Origin: Asaia bogorensis
Lineage (GTDB): Bacteria; Pseudomonadota; Alphaproteobacteria; Acetobacterales; Acetobacteraceae
Reading direction: 5' to 3'
NCBI GenBank assembly: GCA_945873195.1
Contig: CAMCDA010000008.1
Span: forward strand, 1 to 54,346
Length of the DNA: 54,346 nucleotides
In this document: positions 52,895 through 54,346 of the stretch, piece by piece
How positions within the stretch are numbered: the stretch's first letter is position 1
Layout: every line of letters begins with the position of its first letter
Made by a program: the position numbers and the translations under genes
Notes under the pieces: generated by a model
The model's input: only the letters and a program-made list of their open reading frames with translations
The model's database searches: none
Told to the model about the DNA's origin: nothing

Positions 52895-54203
52895 TCGCGG
52901 CGGTTCCCGCGGCCCGGACCCGGTTGCGCCCGCCGTTCTTCGCCTCATACAGGGCGAGATCGGCGGCATGCAGCAGCGCGTTCGCCGTGAACGGCACGCC
53001 GTCCCAGCAGGCCACGCCCAGGCTGATCGTCAGCGGGACCCGCCCAATGCTGGCGACGGTGAAGACCAGGGCCTCCGCCGCCTCCCGCAGGCGCTCAGCG
53101 GCCGCCATGGCATCGTCCATCCCACTGCCCGGCATGACCACCACGAACTCCTCTCCGCCATAGCGGGCGACGGAGTCGAAGACGCGCGTGTTGGCCCGTA
53201 GCGTCCCCGCGAGCAACCGCAGCGCCTGGTCGCCGGCCGCGTGGCCGAACCGGTCGTTGACGGATTTGAAGTGGTCGATGTCGACCATGATGACCGCGAG
53301 GTCCCGCCCTTGGGTGCCGCTGGTCAGCCCGTCCAGATGCCGCCGCAGATAGCGCTGGTTGTACAGCCCCGTCAGCGGATCGATCAGCGCCATTTCCAGC
53401 GCCGTGCCCAGATCGGCGCGCAGCCGATCCTGATACAGCTTGCGCCGGATCTGGTTGCGGGCACGGGCGCGGAGTTCATGTTCGTCGACCGGCATGGTCA
53501 GCCAGTCATTGGCGCCGAGTTCGAAGCCGCGCAGGATGCGGTCGTGGTCCCGGGCCTCCCCTACCACCAGAAGCGGAGTTTCGTGCGTGCCATCGGCGGC
53601 GCGCAGAGCAGCGACCAGCTTCAGAGGGTCTTCCTCGACCAGGGCCAGGCTCACGATGATCAAGTCGTAGGCGGAAGACCGCGTGGCGGCCAAGGCCTCC
53701 GCCTCGACCGAGACCGCGTCGGACGCGATCCCTTCCCGCTCCAGCGCTTCCCGGATCAGGCGGGACCCGAGGTCCCAGTCATCCACGACCAGCGCCCTGG
53801 TGCCGACCACGGTCGGGATCTGCGGCAGTTCCCCGCAGGCGCCGAGCGCGCGGGCCGTTTCGCCGCGGGCGCGCCATTCGTCGAGCAGGCGCTTGAGCCG
53901 CACGAGGCTGCGGACGCGGGCCATGAGCGTGTCATACTCAACCGGCTTCGTCAGGAAATCATCGGCCCCCGCCTCCAACCCCCGCAGCCGTTCGCTCGGC
54001 TCTCCGAGGGCGGTGACCATGACGACGGGGATGTGCAAGGTCGCGGGATCGGTCTTGAGCTGGCGGCAGCACTCGTAGCCGTCCATGCCGGGCATCATGA
54101 TATCGAGCAGGATCAGGTCGGGCTGCCAGGCCGCGGCTTCACGCAGCGCCTCGAACCCGTCCCGCGCGCTGGACACCTGAAAGTATTCCGCCGACAGCTT
54201 AGC
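52887..54203 (-). pseudogene. pleD: PleD-like response regulator/diguanylate cyclase, 5'-truncated
   Basis: Order REC-REC-GGDEF. The first REC keeps the phosphoacceptor region DLILLDIMMPGMDGYE. The second REC (RALVVDDWDLGSRLI) is degenerate. The cyclase has RYGGEEF and an inhibitory-site RVFD five residues before it, so it could make c-di-GMP. In PleD the protein begins about 20 residues before KLSAEYF with a DD pair; here AKLSAEYFQVSSARDGFEA continues upstream only to about 54203, then the sequence becomes unrelated and an in-frame TGA follows. A GTG at 54176 could start a shortened protein lacking the acidic pocket. Confidence 0.8.
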
Positions 54204-54346
54204 CCATCTTATTCATCGCATGCCAGGGATTCGCTGGCGGGCGTAGCGTAATCATCTGATTTGACGCAGAGATTTGGGTGTCGAAACCAATTCCTGCCGA
54301 ATCGGACGGTGCCACACCCGCCATGGTCGAAAATACTCCGCTGCCG
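54199..54346 (-). CDS. C-terminal end of an unrelated protein, running off the window
   Basis: The minus strand is open from the window edge to a TAA at 54201-54199. It encodes about 48 residues, GSGVFSTMAGVAPSDSAG...QMITLRPPANPWHAMNKMG. The stop lies exactly at the point where pleD homology begins. No family recognised; an insertion-sequence or plasmid protein is possible. Composition is less GC-rich than pleD. Confidence 0.4.
   Translation of the reverse strand, partial: GSGVFSTMAGVAPSDSAGIGFDTQISASNQMITLRPPANPWHAMNKMG

Overview
The window is about two-thirds GC almost throughout. Gene order and gene types point to an alphaproteobacterium, most likely in the Rhodospirillales/Acetobacteraceae (inference; no rRNA or other species marker is present). 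Supporting signs are the run nagZ - M50 protease - scpA - scpB - tatB - tatC - serS, rodZ next to ispG, rpmG beside a PleD-type gene, a class II DAHP synthase, and several families of short palindromic repeats. I see no tRNA, rRNA, CRISPR array, transposase or complete mobile element. Most of the window is ordinary chromosome with accessory catabolic genes.

Layout. 1-9.9 kb: scattered catabolic and redox genes (Ldh2-type dehydrogenase, BNR-repeat protein, two luciferase-like oxidoreductases, Nudix hydrolase, 4-hydroxybenzoate hydroxylase pobA, GST, TylF-like methyltransferase, small XRE regulator, TauD-type dioxygenase). 9.9-18.3 kb: leucine/isovalerate breakdown operon (ivd-mccB-mccA), acyl-CoA synthetase plus VOC protein, and two toxin-antitoxin modules: an intact HigBA and a HepT-MntA pair whose antitoxin gene has an in-frame amber codon. 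18.4-20.6 kb: rodZ and ispG. 20.6-27.8 kb: nitrate assimilation (nirB, nirD, nasA, uroporphyrinogen-III methyltransferase) behind a consensus sigma-54 promoter and a structured leader. 27.8-31.4 kb: pgpA, a repeat block, nicotinate phosphoribosyltransferase and class II DAHP synthase.

The DAHP synthase is preceded by what looks like a complete ribosome-mediated attenuator: a 22-residue leader peptide carrying Phe-Trp-Tyr-Arg-Trp-Tyr-Tyr, competing RNA arms, and an intrinsic terminator. This is the strongest regulatory discovery candidate here. 31.5-34.9 kb: hypothetical proteins, a DUF1194 protein and an S24 self-cleaving repressor. Half-sites of the same sequence lie at the repressor's own promoter and just upstream of a possible repressor-controlled small RNA. 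35-45 kb: periplasmic binding protein, third luciferase-like enzyme, SDR/CoA-transferase pair, YdcF, DUF2235, M20 amidohydrolase, D-2-hydroxyacid dehydrogenase. 44.7-50.8 kb: the nagZ-to-serS housekeeping operon. 51-54.3 kb: isopropylmalate-dehydrogenase-like enzyme, SnoaL-like protein, rpmG (55 codons) and a pleD homologue missing its first ~20 codons at a junction near 54200, where an unrelated reading frame ends.

How genes work together. NasA reduces nitrate to nitrite, NirBD reduces nitrite to ammonium, and the methyltransferase makes the siroheme precursor needed by NirB. Ivd, MccB and MccA carry out successive steps of leucine breakdown. TatB and TatC form most of a twin-arginine translocase (no tatA here). 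ScpA and ScpB serve chromosome condensation.
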